Shown here piece by piece: positions 1 to 13,944 of a DNA stretch of 64,000 nucleotides (the first letter of the stretch is position 1; each line of letters starts with the position of its first letter). This stretch comes from Hyposmocoma kahamanoa (taxonomy: Eukaryota > Arthropoda > Insecta > Lepidoptera > Cosmopterigidae). The stretch is from assembly GCF_003589595.1 (NCBI RefSeq), contig NW_020654810.1, positions 13,512,753-13,576,752 of the forward strand. Direction: 5' to 3'. A model generated the notes under the pieces. That model was given only the letters and a program-made list of their open reading frames with translations, ran no database searches and was not told where the DNA came from. Position numbers and translations under genes: made by a program.

Positions 1-3052
<3,052 letters not shown>

Positions 3053-6000
3053 GCGGCCGCCCTGCTCTGGCCCCGTGTGCCGTACAACCCGTTTGTTCAC
3101 ACCTAATACCCCAACGAACTTTGCGCTACCCTGACACCGTCCGATAGATTCTAATTTCACTCGGATACGTGATCCTACTTTCTTATGAAACTTTCTGTAA
3201 TATTATTGGGTGAATGTCTCAATAATTTTTCTTTTAATATCGGTGCAATATGTAAGTAGTACCATAGTTGTTAACGCAAAATCTTAGTGTATACGAGGTG
3301 TAGTGAGATGGGTAGCGCAAGGATGCGCACTGTGGAACCGTACAGACATTGAGCGTGGCTCACCGCAGTGAACTAACCGTTTGAATGCTAATCCCGCGCA
3401 CAGTGTGAGTGAGGCCTGCACGCCGCGGTGACGGACAACAGCGCCACAGCGCTAGTGAGTGACTGACGAACAAGTGTCGACGCCGGCGCCGCCTGCGGGT
3501 GCGGCCCTTGTGTTGTAGCATCTACTTTCGCCTAGGAATAATCTAATCTCGAGAGACGGTGCGGCGAACCTGCCCCCGCTCTGAGATTACACCTTGTATA
3601 TACGTGCGAGACAATAATATTCTGGAGCTCATCTAACTGCCTAGTTTGGAGGTTCAACAGTTTTAATTTTCTTCCTTCGTCTTTTTCCTTGAATGTGAAG
3701 TGGCTGTGACGACCTACGTTATGTATGCTAATACGAAACACCAAAAAGTGGTTTTTATACAAAGGGTATATATAATATAAGTTAGGTTTTGCATTTCTTG
3801 ATGTATAGTTGAGTGCATTGTAATAGCTCCAGAATGCAGATTTGTACTGATGAACTCGCACACGGCTCAGTACCTTTGTCCTTGTGGACTGCAGACACTT
3901 ATATTTCAACATTTACTATAAATAGTAAAGTGCATTGTTAGCTTAGAATAATTTATTGTAAGTATATCGGTAGGGACGTGGTTACGATTACTTTGCTCGG
4001 CAAGTTATCGAATGGGAATCTTCTCTGTCCTTTCACCTGTGGTTGCTTGTTAACATTCCTTCTCGCATTTCGATTTCTTAACTTAGCGTCTCTTGTGCGG
4101 AGACTAGAATGCTGCGGCTTAGATCTAACCTAACCTATTAACAAACATATATTTTGTGCTGATGATGAGCAATAACCATTTGCGTATGTATTGTCTCGAT
4201 CTCCTAATTTCACTCTGCGATTGCACGTGCCGCACGCTAGGTTACATTGATATTTTTTAACGTACGATTTAAATAAAAATTATAGAAAACATTATAAAGG
4301 AATATTTGGATAAATAATATTAAAAATCGATATGTATGTTTGAACATTTGATTAAATGATAATGATCAGTTCGGTACATACTTTATGTTTACAATACAAA
4401 TGTAATTTAAGTTTGTTTCCTATAGATGAATTGGTGTTACATATTTTCTATTTTACTTTGAGACATAATACTAATTTAAGTTGTACGAAAAAAATCAAAA
4501 TTGTCCATTTTATTAAAATGTTATGGTACAAGGTGTGTACGTACATTAAGTTTTTAATAATATTGTTATGGAATCTTGCATGAATGCAAGAATGCATGCT
4601 TCGAATAGAGAGTGCAGTTTGCCTTGATTTGTTGATATTTACATATTATATATAGGTAAATAAATCTGCTGGATCTTTATTATTTTATGTTACACTTTTG
4701 AATTTTCAAAAGTTGTGTCCCCACGAGTTCGCTACACACTACACACTGCACAACAAGGGCATGCTCAATCCTTTCGTGTGAATGTCCCTACTCCCCGAAC
4801 TGTTACTATTATAGAATAACTTATTTAAAGTGTACAGTCGTTTATACATATTTTACATTAATTAAAATTGTCGAGAATACCCACTGTTTCAATTATTTCC
4901 AATTCCACCATAATAACCAGCACATGTCTGTCCTATTAGTTGGACAACTAGTACATGTCCTACATAATACACTGTATTTGTTTACTGACGCGTTACATTT
5001 TGTTTGTATCCTGCTAACTACATATTTGTAATAAATAACATACTAAAAGTTTTGCAAGCTTAAAAACTGCAACGTCGCTATATAGGTTATATATTTCTCG
5101 AAATCAAATACTTGTTGTTATTTAAAAAATCTTACAACATTGGTTATTTCATTCTCCGTATTTCTTAAAAAAGGAGCTTCTGAAAAGTCACGAAGCACAT
5201 TATTATTAGTATTCTTACAACTTTACTGTCAGATACAAAATGTAGATGCTATCGTCACGATGATTTGAAAGCTTGCCAGTATATTGCAAAACTTTGTATA
5301 GCCTATCCCCGGTCCCGGTCCTGCACCTGTCACGGCGCCGCACAAAAGCAGCGCACGGTGCACCCCGCATGCACTAACGAGGTGTTGTTTTCCCCCAGCC
5401 AAGCCGACGTGGAGTCTGTAAGCGGCGTTCCTGTCCTCGCCAGCGCCGTGCCTGCACGCTATTCCATGAACACTGATTGTTTGTTGTGATCCCGCAGTGA
5501 CTACACTTGTCTACACGGTTGTGATTCGCACTCGCCGTAAGTCGGTCGGCAGCGCGCCCGCCGTACCCGCATTAAACGTTGTCGTTATTTTACAGCGAAC
5601 GAGGTGGTCATTGACAAGTGGTAAACGCCACCGAAACGTAGTTCCTCACCCGCTTCTCTCTGCTACTTCTTCCACTATCGTCTCCGGTCGTCAGACCGAT
5701 TGGCTTGTAGATGTACACCTGTAAAGTCGAATATCAGTGACGCGGTATGTGCTAGACTGCGTGTAGGCCGGCGCGACGTGGCGGAGCAGCGACTAGGCGG
5801 AGTGGGGCGCGCACCTACACCTGCTCACCTGCGCTAGTTCACAGAAAGGACTTGTTCATAATGTGTATATACATACAGTATGCTTAGGAGGTTTATCCAT
5901 TTGTTAATTACGTTGTTCTAATAAAGACTACATGGTGCCCGTCGACAAAAGCAGTGCGATAGACAGTGTGTACTTAAGTTGACAAGCACTCTTATTAATT

Positions 6001-6240
6001 TATTGTTATATTTTTATTCTATTTAAATCTAGTTTGCTTATATAGCGCCGAGTCTGTTTCTATTAGTGCTGACGCCTCGACGAGCAATATGGTGTCCTGT
6101 AAGGGAAGGATATACATAATTGTCCAGTGTTTGGGACCTAATCGAGTCCAGAAATTTAAACATACCTGTACATTTTAATGTATTATTGTTTTGTACAATA
6201 AATCGTTATAAAACGACAGGTGCTTTTATTTCGGAACAAT
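3053..6240 (+). other. SERCA 3' untranslated region / last intron
   Basis: No convincing coding sequence apart from the mini-exon at 5399-5421. AATAAA polyadenylation signals occur at 4659-4664, 5920-5925 and 6197-6202. The last is followed by a T-rich stretch and is a plausible distal end. Part of the segment is GC-rich (about 3300-3550 and 5320-5840), unlike the AT-rich surroundings. Small open frames here are not conserved-looking. Confidence 0.55.
5399..5421 (+). CDS. SERCA: candidate alternative last coding exon of SERCA (short C-terminus)
   Basis: A textbook acceptor lies here: a branch-point-like ctaac at 5374-5378, then a pyrimidine tract and cccccag ending at 5398. Splicing from the internal donor at 2955 to 5399 keeps phase (G + CC) and would end the pump as ...ISD-AKPTWSL-stop. 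This replaces the hydrophobic long tail by seven residues. Insect SERCA genes are known to make long and short C-termini by alternative splicing near this residue, which supports the idea. That this exon is used is inference; the encoded peptide is too short to judge by homology. Confidence 0.5.
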
Positions 6241-7010
6241 TTTAAACAACGGACGATAAAACTCTTATGTTTTCAATGATGTATTTAACTGAGCATTTAA
6301 CACGGAGTATCGCAGAACATCATTCGGTTACGTTCCGAGGACTACCACCATCCATCAGTGAAATAAAGCAAAGCCCAAATCACTGGTGTGCCCGGTAGCT
6401 AGGATAAGGACTGTTGCAGCGATGTATGAAGAGACGAGGTTTTGTGATGATGTAGTTATATAGTAATAGAAGTAGAATATTGTCTGACATCTAAAAATGT
6501 ATAGCTTTACAAGAGCCTAAGGTTGAATAGTAATAAATATATATCTAAGGTCGGCAGACTCAAAATATGCTTCATTGTTTTAATATACCAAAAATTAAAA
6601 TATCGAAAAATGTGGCGACAATAATAAGGTCGAAAAAGACGCCACTAGAATTTAAGTTGAACTAAATAAAATAGATTTGTCCTTTATTATAATGTTGGTC
6701 GATGTATTGATTCAAATTAATGATGTTGCTTTATTATTATTAATTTGCCAACCCTAGATATTATTAGTGCATTATAAAACAGTTAATATTAAACTACTCT
6801 TTATAGACAGTTTATCATGAACATTGACTGGTAGGTCAACGATCATGAAGGTATTTTACGTTTAACACTTCTAAACTCAAAAGTAAGATATTTATCGTTT
6901 TATTTCTTTATTATCTAATAGAATACCTATCTAAGGATTTGGCATGGTTTTGAGCAAGTAAACAACTATGATTGACAGTTATAGGAGGGATTGACCGCAT
7001 TCAAACTGAA

Positions 7011-7080
7011 ACAACTATTTAATTTTTAGAGCAGCCCTATTATAATAATAATAGGGCTGCTCTAAAAATGCAATAGTTGT
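7011..7080. repeat. 70-bp hairpin-forming inverted repeat
   Basis: Two arms of about 33 nt, imperfect outside and perfect in the core (atttttagagcagccctat / atagggctgctctaaaaat), flank a short taa-rich loop. The outer bases (acaactatt / aatagttgt) also pair. No coding sequence surrounds it. It is probably a minute snap-back transposon relic. Confidence 0.75.
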
Positions 7081-7539
7081 TGTATTATTAGGGTGGTATT
7101 ATTCAGAGCGCATACAACCCCTCATCACTGTGACCATTAAGTGACCTATTGTCACAGATTACTTAATAGTTACCACGTAATGCCCGGAGTTACTTGCACT
7201 ACCTTGCTATCCTAGCTTGAAAAACTAGCCTCCTGTATTTCGGGCATAGCAGATACATCAGTTTCATACAAAACTGAAAATACCTACGCTATAATCTACT
7301 ATCTGACTAATGACACCAGACGCTCACTACGAGGAAAAAGGAACCTAAGCACGCGCTTAGAGAGGTAAAAATAACGTTGCCCGCCGTGTGTGCAGTCGTG
7401 TGAAGCCGAATGCTCATAAATGAAAGACTTGTATGAGCGCTTGTGCCGACGTAGTTACACTCAGCGCTCTGCTATTTTGATCACCACTAATCACAGTTCG
7501 AAGTCAAAGTCAACGGCATTAAATAACTGAAGGATTTCC

Positions 7540-8785
7540 CCAATATTAGACATGTGCTTGTTCAAGCCACAACGCCCTGTTAAGGCTTTATTCAGCATTC
7601 TGGTGCCTTATTCCAGTGCCCTACTGCTTTACAGTATTTAGAACTTTACTGTAGGCAGCTATCAGGGTTTTTGAATGCTCAAGATACTTGGTCTGAATCC
7701 AGACGTCTCGGGAGACGTGTAAGCTGTTGGTTAAGTAAAGTGAGCTTTTCCAAGCTGTATGTTATCCCGGATTTGGGAACAATAACCATTTTATTACTCA
7801 CGATGCCAGAATGACCTGGAACCCAGCAAAAGACCACTTTATTCCTTTCCCCGAGAGTGTTCAGCATAGTTAGTTCTTTACAATCCTCGATGTTTGAGTA
7901 ACTGAAGTGATGAATGTAGATTGTAAAGCTTACCTTGACTATCTGAGTTTATATAAACAAACAATTATGGCTTTTTAGGGTTTTATCTAGTGTTATCTCT
8001 AGATATTTAACTTCTGCAGAAAAACCCACAACCCTGCCACTTAGGACCAGTCCAACTAGCTTAGGTATCTAGTTTCCTCGGGGAAGAGACAACGGTTGTC
8101 TTTACGTATTTATGGATAGTTAGTTATCTTAACACCAAGCGCAAATGGTATCAGGAGCTCCTTTGAGTGATTATATTATGGTCAATATTTAGTTCGGCCA
8201 GCCTATACTAGAGCTGATCCATAGCAAGAACCCACAGGCAGGTTCCCATGTAAGGCCTTTGCAGGTTAGTCCTTTTACCAGAGTACGGATCTAGAAAGGC
8301 CCAGTGTTATTTATTTATACTCAAAAGCTCTTTCGGCTCTCTCAACAAGGTGGAGCAATGCAGCCTCTGTGGATTTTACACTTTGATAGGCGTGTTGAGT
8401 GAATGTGATGGACAGGACGAAGTCTGTGTGTGAAGTGTGATTGGCAATTAACTTCTCCATTGCATTATGCAAGAATGAGATTAGGCAGATTGTCAAAGGA
8501 CTTGGCAAGAGAAAAGTTATTTCGTGTACATTTGGTATCAAGACAACTTTACACGTTGTTCATTGCGTCGTAGGTGTGTGTCCCCAGACAAGACTGGCTC
8601 CGTTAGGTATATCTTAACCAGATATGGCAAGAGTACACTTATGTCTGCAGTAAGATAGGAATAATATTGTTCTTATCTTACCAGAGTTTACGATTTAAAC
8701 GAGTTTATGGCCGAAGTCACCTGTCAGGGTCTTATTATGTAGGCGATCGATCTGTTCCAGTCTTCGCGCTCGAGGTGTAATATGT
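7540..8785 (-). mobile_element. non-LTR retrotransposon fragment (RT and RNase H remnants), left part
   Basis: Decayed coding pieces on the minus strand. At 8541-8311 the motif QHAYQSVKSTEAALLHLV is typical of the reverse transcriptase fingers region of Jockey/R1-like elements. At 7867-7679 VFCWVPGHSGI is the RNase H motif. Stops and frameshifts separate them. The stretch 7560-7760 resembles 23050-23200, so both are copies of one family. The element continues beyond a younger hAT-type insertion at 8794-9370. No intact open frame remains. Confidence 0.75.
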
Positions 8786-8793
8786 GGTGGAGT

Positions 8794-9370
8794 TAGAGAT
8801 GGGTCATGGATAAATACTCAGGATAAATATCCATTTTTACTCGATATTTATCCAAAAACGTGGGTAAATATTTTTAATCTTGGTTTATTATTTATATTTA
8901 GTAAAACAATGTATATTTTTAAAACATGTTGTGTACCTACACAATTATAAATATATATTTTTTATATCATGCGTTTTAATTAATAGATTTTGTGTGTGAA
9001 ATGTGAAAGAGAATCCTTAGGCTATTTCAAGTCCAAACATGACTATTTTTTAGTACGCTATTGACCTCAAGACCTCACGTAAAGTTGAATCGCACTTTAT
9101 TAACGCAGGATAGGTCAGCTCAAGGTTTACAGTTAATTTGATAACTTTCTGTCAATCGAATTTTTTATACCACTCGACTCGAAAAACTTAGGTAGAACAG
9201 TATTGTTATATAAAAGAATGACAAAAACGTAATTATTTAATGAAAAATGAATTCTAATGAATTTTATTATAAAAAAACAAAAAATAATTATCCATGTTTT
9301 AGGATAAATACTCAGTAAAAACGGATATTTATCCTTAGACGGATATTTATCTGGTAAAAACCCATCTCTA
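8794..9370. mobile_element. hAT-type non-autonomous DNA transposon
   Basis: The 577-bp element has inverted ends (tagagatgggt at 8794; acccatctcta ending 9370) and subterminal repeats of ggataaatatcc in both orientations. An exact 8-bp target duplication, ggtggagt, flanks it at 8786-8793 and 9371-9378; 8 bp is the hallmark of the hAT superfamily. It carries no transposase. It interrupts the older retrotransposon fragment, so it is the younger insertion. Confidence 0.88.
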
Positions 9371-9378
9371 GGTGGAGT

Positions 9379-10302
9379 CAATGCTTGGCTAATGGGCAAC
9401 TCTCATTAGGCCCCCGGAATGTGACGTAGTGGTTATATCCTCTTTGCCCGGGAAGTGGGTTGACATTAAAAACTCAAGGGTTTCTGTCGTAGATAGTAGT
9501 CGAGCGTAGAGGGAAAATAAAAAACCCTCTACGTAGTCGAGTAAGTCCTTCTTAGAGGATTTCCATAGTCTAAGAAGTCCTTAGAGGATGGGAAAAAGTA
9601 AGTCCCATCCATTGACTTACAAAGTCCCATCGGACTTTTTTAACAGTACTACTGCGTTTCCTTCCTCTTTAATTAGTAAATTTCTTTACTGAATTATTTT
9701 TCGTTTCTTCTTTTCATCATAGGTAAATGTTTACCTAGAAATGACGTTTTTCTTAATTGACACTTACTTCTAAAGACGAGGCAGTATCGGCGTTCGCCCT
9801 TGTCTACTTGACCCGAATTGGCCCCCAATAAAAAAATATAAATGTCATGTCGTTTCGTCACAAACTAATAAGAGATACTACGTATCAGACGAACCACTCC
9901 CCTTTACGGATAATGGCCAATAAGGAAAGAGTGATTTAGAACATGACAGTTGGTTTTTTTTTAAATTACGTATGACATGAAAGCGAAGGCACAGTGTTAA
10001 CAGCCAATTTGCATATTTTTCCGGCTCCTAGGCTTATTCGGTATGAATTAGATGAATAAATTTTGAAAAATGAAACACATTTTGTTATTTGACCTTGTTT
10101 ATTTTCAATTTTTTTTAGTAAAATCAAACATTTATGGGCAGTTCCTCGGGGCATTTGTACATACTTTAAAAAATTAGGCTGCAACACTCTTTTTTCAATT
10201 AATATTTTTTATTGACACACAATAGAACACTTTTTCGTACAATTGATAACCAATCATTTTAGAAATAACTCTCCGGATTATACGCCTTTACAAAGAGATT
10301 TC
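9379..10302. other. retrotransposon relic and unassigned AT-rich sequence
   Basis: The first ~100 bp appear to continue the minus-strand retrotransposon interrupted by the hAT element. At 9495-9640 there are several short overlapping inverted repeats, for example cgtagaggg / ccctctacg. No gene is supported in the rest. Confidence 0.4.
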
Positions 10303-10780
10303 GGTCTCTATTGATTATTCTATTCAAAGTAAAAATCCCGAAGGTGATTCGGTTAATGAAATGACCAAATTACCAAATCTATTTAAATAAACTGATGGCG
10401 AAAATGTTATTGAAGGTATAACTACAATGTACCAAATGTTAAAACTAAAAATCTTTACGTGCAAGCAAATCGTAAGTTTACAGGTACGCGGTAGGGTACT
10501 TATTCAGTTCGTAAAATTACACAGAAATTTAACATGAAAACTTTAAAATTATCTTACCACCGCAGACTCTATCCATAATTTGATTAGCTATGTCAAAAAT
10601 TCCTGTGACTAACTAGATAGTTAGTCACAGGAATTTTTGTTTAAAACATTTGAAAACCATTAATTGAACAAAAACAAACTAACCTACCCTTTTGAACATG
10701 CGCTCAGGTATTTTAGTGATGTTGTAAACGAATCAAACGAATGTTAGGCAAAAGGCAAAAGAGGCTCACATAACCAAAAG
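10303..10780 (+). pseudogene. degenerate inverted copy of the P-element-like transposase 3' exon
   Basis: Read on the plus strand, this stretch matches in order the minus-strand sequence at about 11580-11109. Shared landmarks are ggtctctattgatta, aatctatttaaa, ttacgtgcaagc, agttcgtaaaattacacag, aaacaaactaacctaccctt and aatcaaacgaat. It is more decayed than its partner and is broken by a perfect palindrome at 10595-10638. It appears to be an inverted duplication of the transposase C-terminal exon. Confidence 0.75.
10595..10638. repeat. 44-bp near-perfect palindrome
   Basis: Arms of 21 nt (10595-10615 and 10618-10638; core ttcctgtgactaacta / tagttagtcacaggaa) are separated by 2 nt. It sits inside the decayed inverted transposase copy and is absent from the partner copy, so it is an insertion. 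Confidence 0.9.
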
Positions 10781-12194
10781 AAATAAGATATTCTAGCTAA
10801 GTATTTGTTTGACATCCTCAATCGTACGGTTCGGTTTTAATTAATTTGAAATATAAATTACTTATTTTACCTTTTTTATTTTCAATTTTTTTTTATACTT
10901 ATTTAATGCCTTGTTGTGGTAAAATCTTACCCCGTAGCCGAAATACGTCTGTGCCTTTAATAATTTTATTAATAATATTGCATCAATTATAAACCGCAAA
11001 ACGAATTGTTATAGTAACAATACACTCTAATTACAAGCGGCCCATGTACCATACAATTGAGAAAGGCAAAGGAGTACTTAGCAAGGGTATGTTGTTTTAT
11101 TTCTTTTGTCAGATTATTTCTGTGAGGCTCTTTTTTAAATATTCGTTTGATTCATTCACAATATTGCCAAAATAAGCCACCACATGTTCCGAAGGGTAGG
11201 TTAGTTTGTTTTGTTTAATGGTTTTAAATTCCATATGGCTAATCCAAGTATGGATAGAACTTTCGTTTGTGGCAAGATCGTTTTTACAATCTTCACATTT
11301 GACTTTCTGTGTAATTTTACGAACTAACCACCCCGCAGTGTATGCACGTGAGTGTACGTGTAAATTTTCACGACACGCTTGCACGTAAATATTTTCAAAT
11401 TCAACATTTCATACATTAGTAGTTCCAGTACAAACATCCTCAGTAACATTTTCGACCTCCGTTTCTTTAAATAGATTTTGTACATTGATCAATTGATTAC
11501 CCGAATCAACTTCGCAATTATAGGTTTCCGAATGAAACTTTATGAACGAGTAATCAATAGAGATCGAAATGTGTTTATAAAGTGTGGCAATCCGAATCGT
11601 TATTTCCAAAATTATAGGCGCGCACTTGACCGAAAAAGTTTTCTATTGGGTCTGAATTAAAATGTCTCGTGCGCATTATTTTTATATTTTTCTCCTTAAA
11701 AAATTGCCCCAATCTTTTAAAACTGTTGAGTGTTGTAACCCAGTTTTTTTAATAAAGGTACACTCGCACGGGTAACCTACTCACTCTGTTGGCCAACAAA
11801 ATTTCATATTTTCTAATTGTTTTATGGCTTCGTTCCAAAAGGCGTGGTGTAGCGAATTTTGTGTAACTGCTTTCCTGAGATTTTTTCCTTTTCATTTTAT
11901 ATGATTGAGTGTGGCTCCGTTGGTAGAATCAAAGACGTCGTCGAAAAACGATACAGTTTCAGCTGTATTCTTTATGGTCTTACCAACTTCACGGTCGTCT
12001 GAGTAATGAGCTGAAAAAGAAATCTTATATAGAAGTTAAATAATAGAAATGAGCTGAAATATGGATATTATATTATTTATGTAAGTAATCTACGTTAGGT
12101 TGTTTGATATTGAGATAAATAAAGTGAACAAAAACACCACATTGAATTGTTTACAATTACTACAAATCTTGAAGTACTATCTGAAGAGAACATG

Positions 12195-12310
12195 CACAGG
12201 GCAACCCCACAAGCTATGATTCAAAATTATCTGAATGGAAAGTCAAAATTAACGCCCATTGATTATTCAGAATATTACTTTTGGATCATGGCGTGTGGTG
12301 TTACCCTGTG
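12195..12310. mobile_element. 116-bp MITE
   Basis: The ends cacagggcaaccccac and gtggtgttaccctgtg form a 16-bp terminal inverted repeat with two mismatches. The direct repeat acatg flanks it on both sides, as expected of a 5-bp target duplication. It has no coding capacity and lies between exons 9 and 8 of the dead transposase. Confidence 0.7.
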
Positions 12311-13337
12311 ACATGTATTTCCTTGCGAGATAGTATAACTATATTCTGAGATAACGACTGATTGATCTTTATTTTTATTATTTTATAAACTTGTGTCATT
12401 GACTCGTCCTGTTATGACTATTGTCATAAAATAACATTAATCAACTATGGTTAGACACAGCATTTTTATTTATTCATGTAGTAGGTAAGTAACATTCTAT
12501 AAGAAATTTAAATTATTAGATTACAATTATAAATATATATGTGATCTTGCTCATACAAAATGATGAGGAAGGAGGAATTAAAGAAAGTTACTTACAAAAC
12601 TGAGAAGTATATGATAGAGCAGCTGCCACAGTCTTATCTAATAAAAGTAATGTTGTTTGAATGCCTGTGAAATAAAGAAAATTGTACTACAAAATTAGAA
12701 CAACAGCAACATATTAAGTGATCGGTGTTGATCAACAAATATATGAATGTGTCGGAACACACATGAAAAATCTTTTTCATATGTGATGAAACTCAAAATG
12801 AGTTAATTTTTGTATACAAATGATTCTATAGATCTTGTTTTTATAAATTAATAGGCATAACATGCCAATTACCTTCATTTTGTTTATATATTCAGGAAGC
12901 ACGTGGTGGTCATTTAATTTGTGTAAAAGTCGGGCTTGAGCGTGACTGCAATCAGTTCGGTATACATCGACAATGTCGCTCCATTTCGATATTTTTCCGT
13001 CATTTTGTATATTTTTTGTTAGGAAATTATTATGTATCTCTTTTATAAGATGAGGTGGATCATATATTACTACCAGATCTTGGCCACTTAATGAGATGAC
13101 TGAATCTGAAAAAAAAAATGATATTTTATTTTTATTATGAATTTCATGATGTTTTTATTACCAATATCTTCATATATTTTTGTGAAAACACTCCAACAGT
13201 TTGTTATGTTAAATGTAGTTTAGTGGTACAACTGTCGCCCCGGCAAGGCAAGTATTGAATATTGTTTAATCATACATATAGAGCACAACAATCCATAGTT
13301 AAGATGAAGGAAACTCGGTTTTTGTATGTTGAAAAAT

Positions 13338-13474
13338 TCGAATTCAAGTTGTTTTTGTAAATGGTAATGAAAATTTTATATACGGTTAGTGAAGTATAGG
13401 GTCCGCAACGCGATTGACTAAGCTTTGTTCGATAAATAAAAATCACCCAGAATCTGAAAACTCTTAATTTTTTC
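13338..13474. repeat. direct repeat, copy 1 (137 bp)
   Basis: This stretch recurs at 13808-13944 with a handful of substitutions and an exact 470-bp offset. Shared landmarks are tcgaattcaagttgttttt, gaagtataggg, agctttgttcgataaataaa and tcacccagaat. It lies in the transposase intron between exons 7 and 6. The nature of the repeat is unknown; two directly repeated copies could be LTR-like or a local tandem duplication. Confidence 0.8.
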
Positions 13475-13807
13475 CATGGAAAATCAATTTAATTCCAATA
13501 TTATTTAGACATATTTCAATGATTTTTTCTTGTGTATTCCGTTGTAAATACATTAAATGTCATTCCGCCGTTAACGCAACCACGATACCACTTCGTCTTA
13601 AGAATATAATTGTTAACTTTTTGTTATTTGTATTCTTTGATTGGTTTTATTGATGACACTGTTTCATTCTGTTTAAAGAGCTGTTTCTGTAGTTTTGTTT
13701 CGATATTTACTACATATTATTTTCATTCTCGTACTACCTTACATTATATTTAGGACAAGATGAAAACATTCAATGGTTATGAGAAAATATTTTCTATGGA
13801 CTTTATG

Positions 13808-13944
13808 TCGAATTCAAGTTGTTTTTGTAATTGGTAAAGAAAATTTTATATACAGTTAATGAAGTATAGGGTTCGCAATGCAATTGACTTAGCTTTGTTC
13901 GATAAATAAAAGTCACCCAGAATTTGAAAACTCATAATTTTTTC
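13808..13944. repeat. direct repeat, copy 2 (137 bp)
   Basis: Second copy of the sequence at 13338-13474, in the same orientation. The 333 bp between the copies show no coding signal. Confidence 0.8.

Noticed and set aside
4356..4583. Open frame in the SERCA 3' region
   Set aside because: AT-rich chance frame with no motif.
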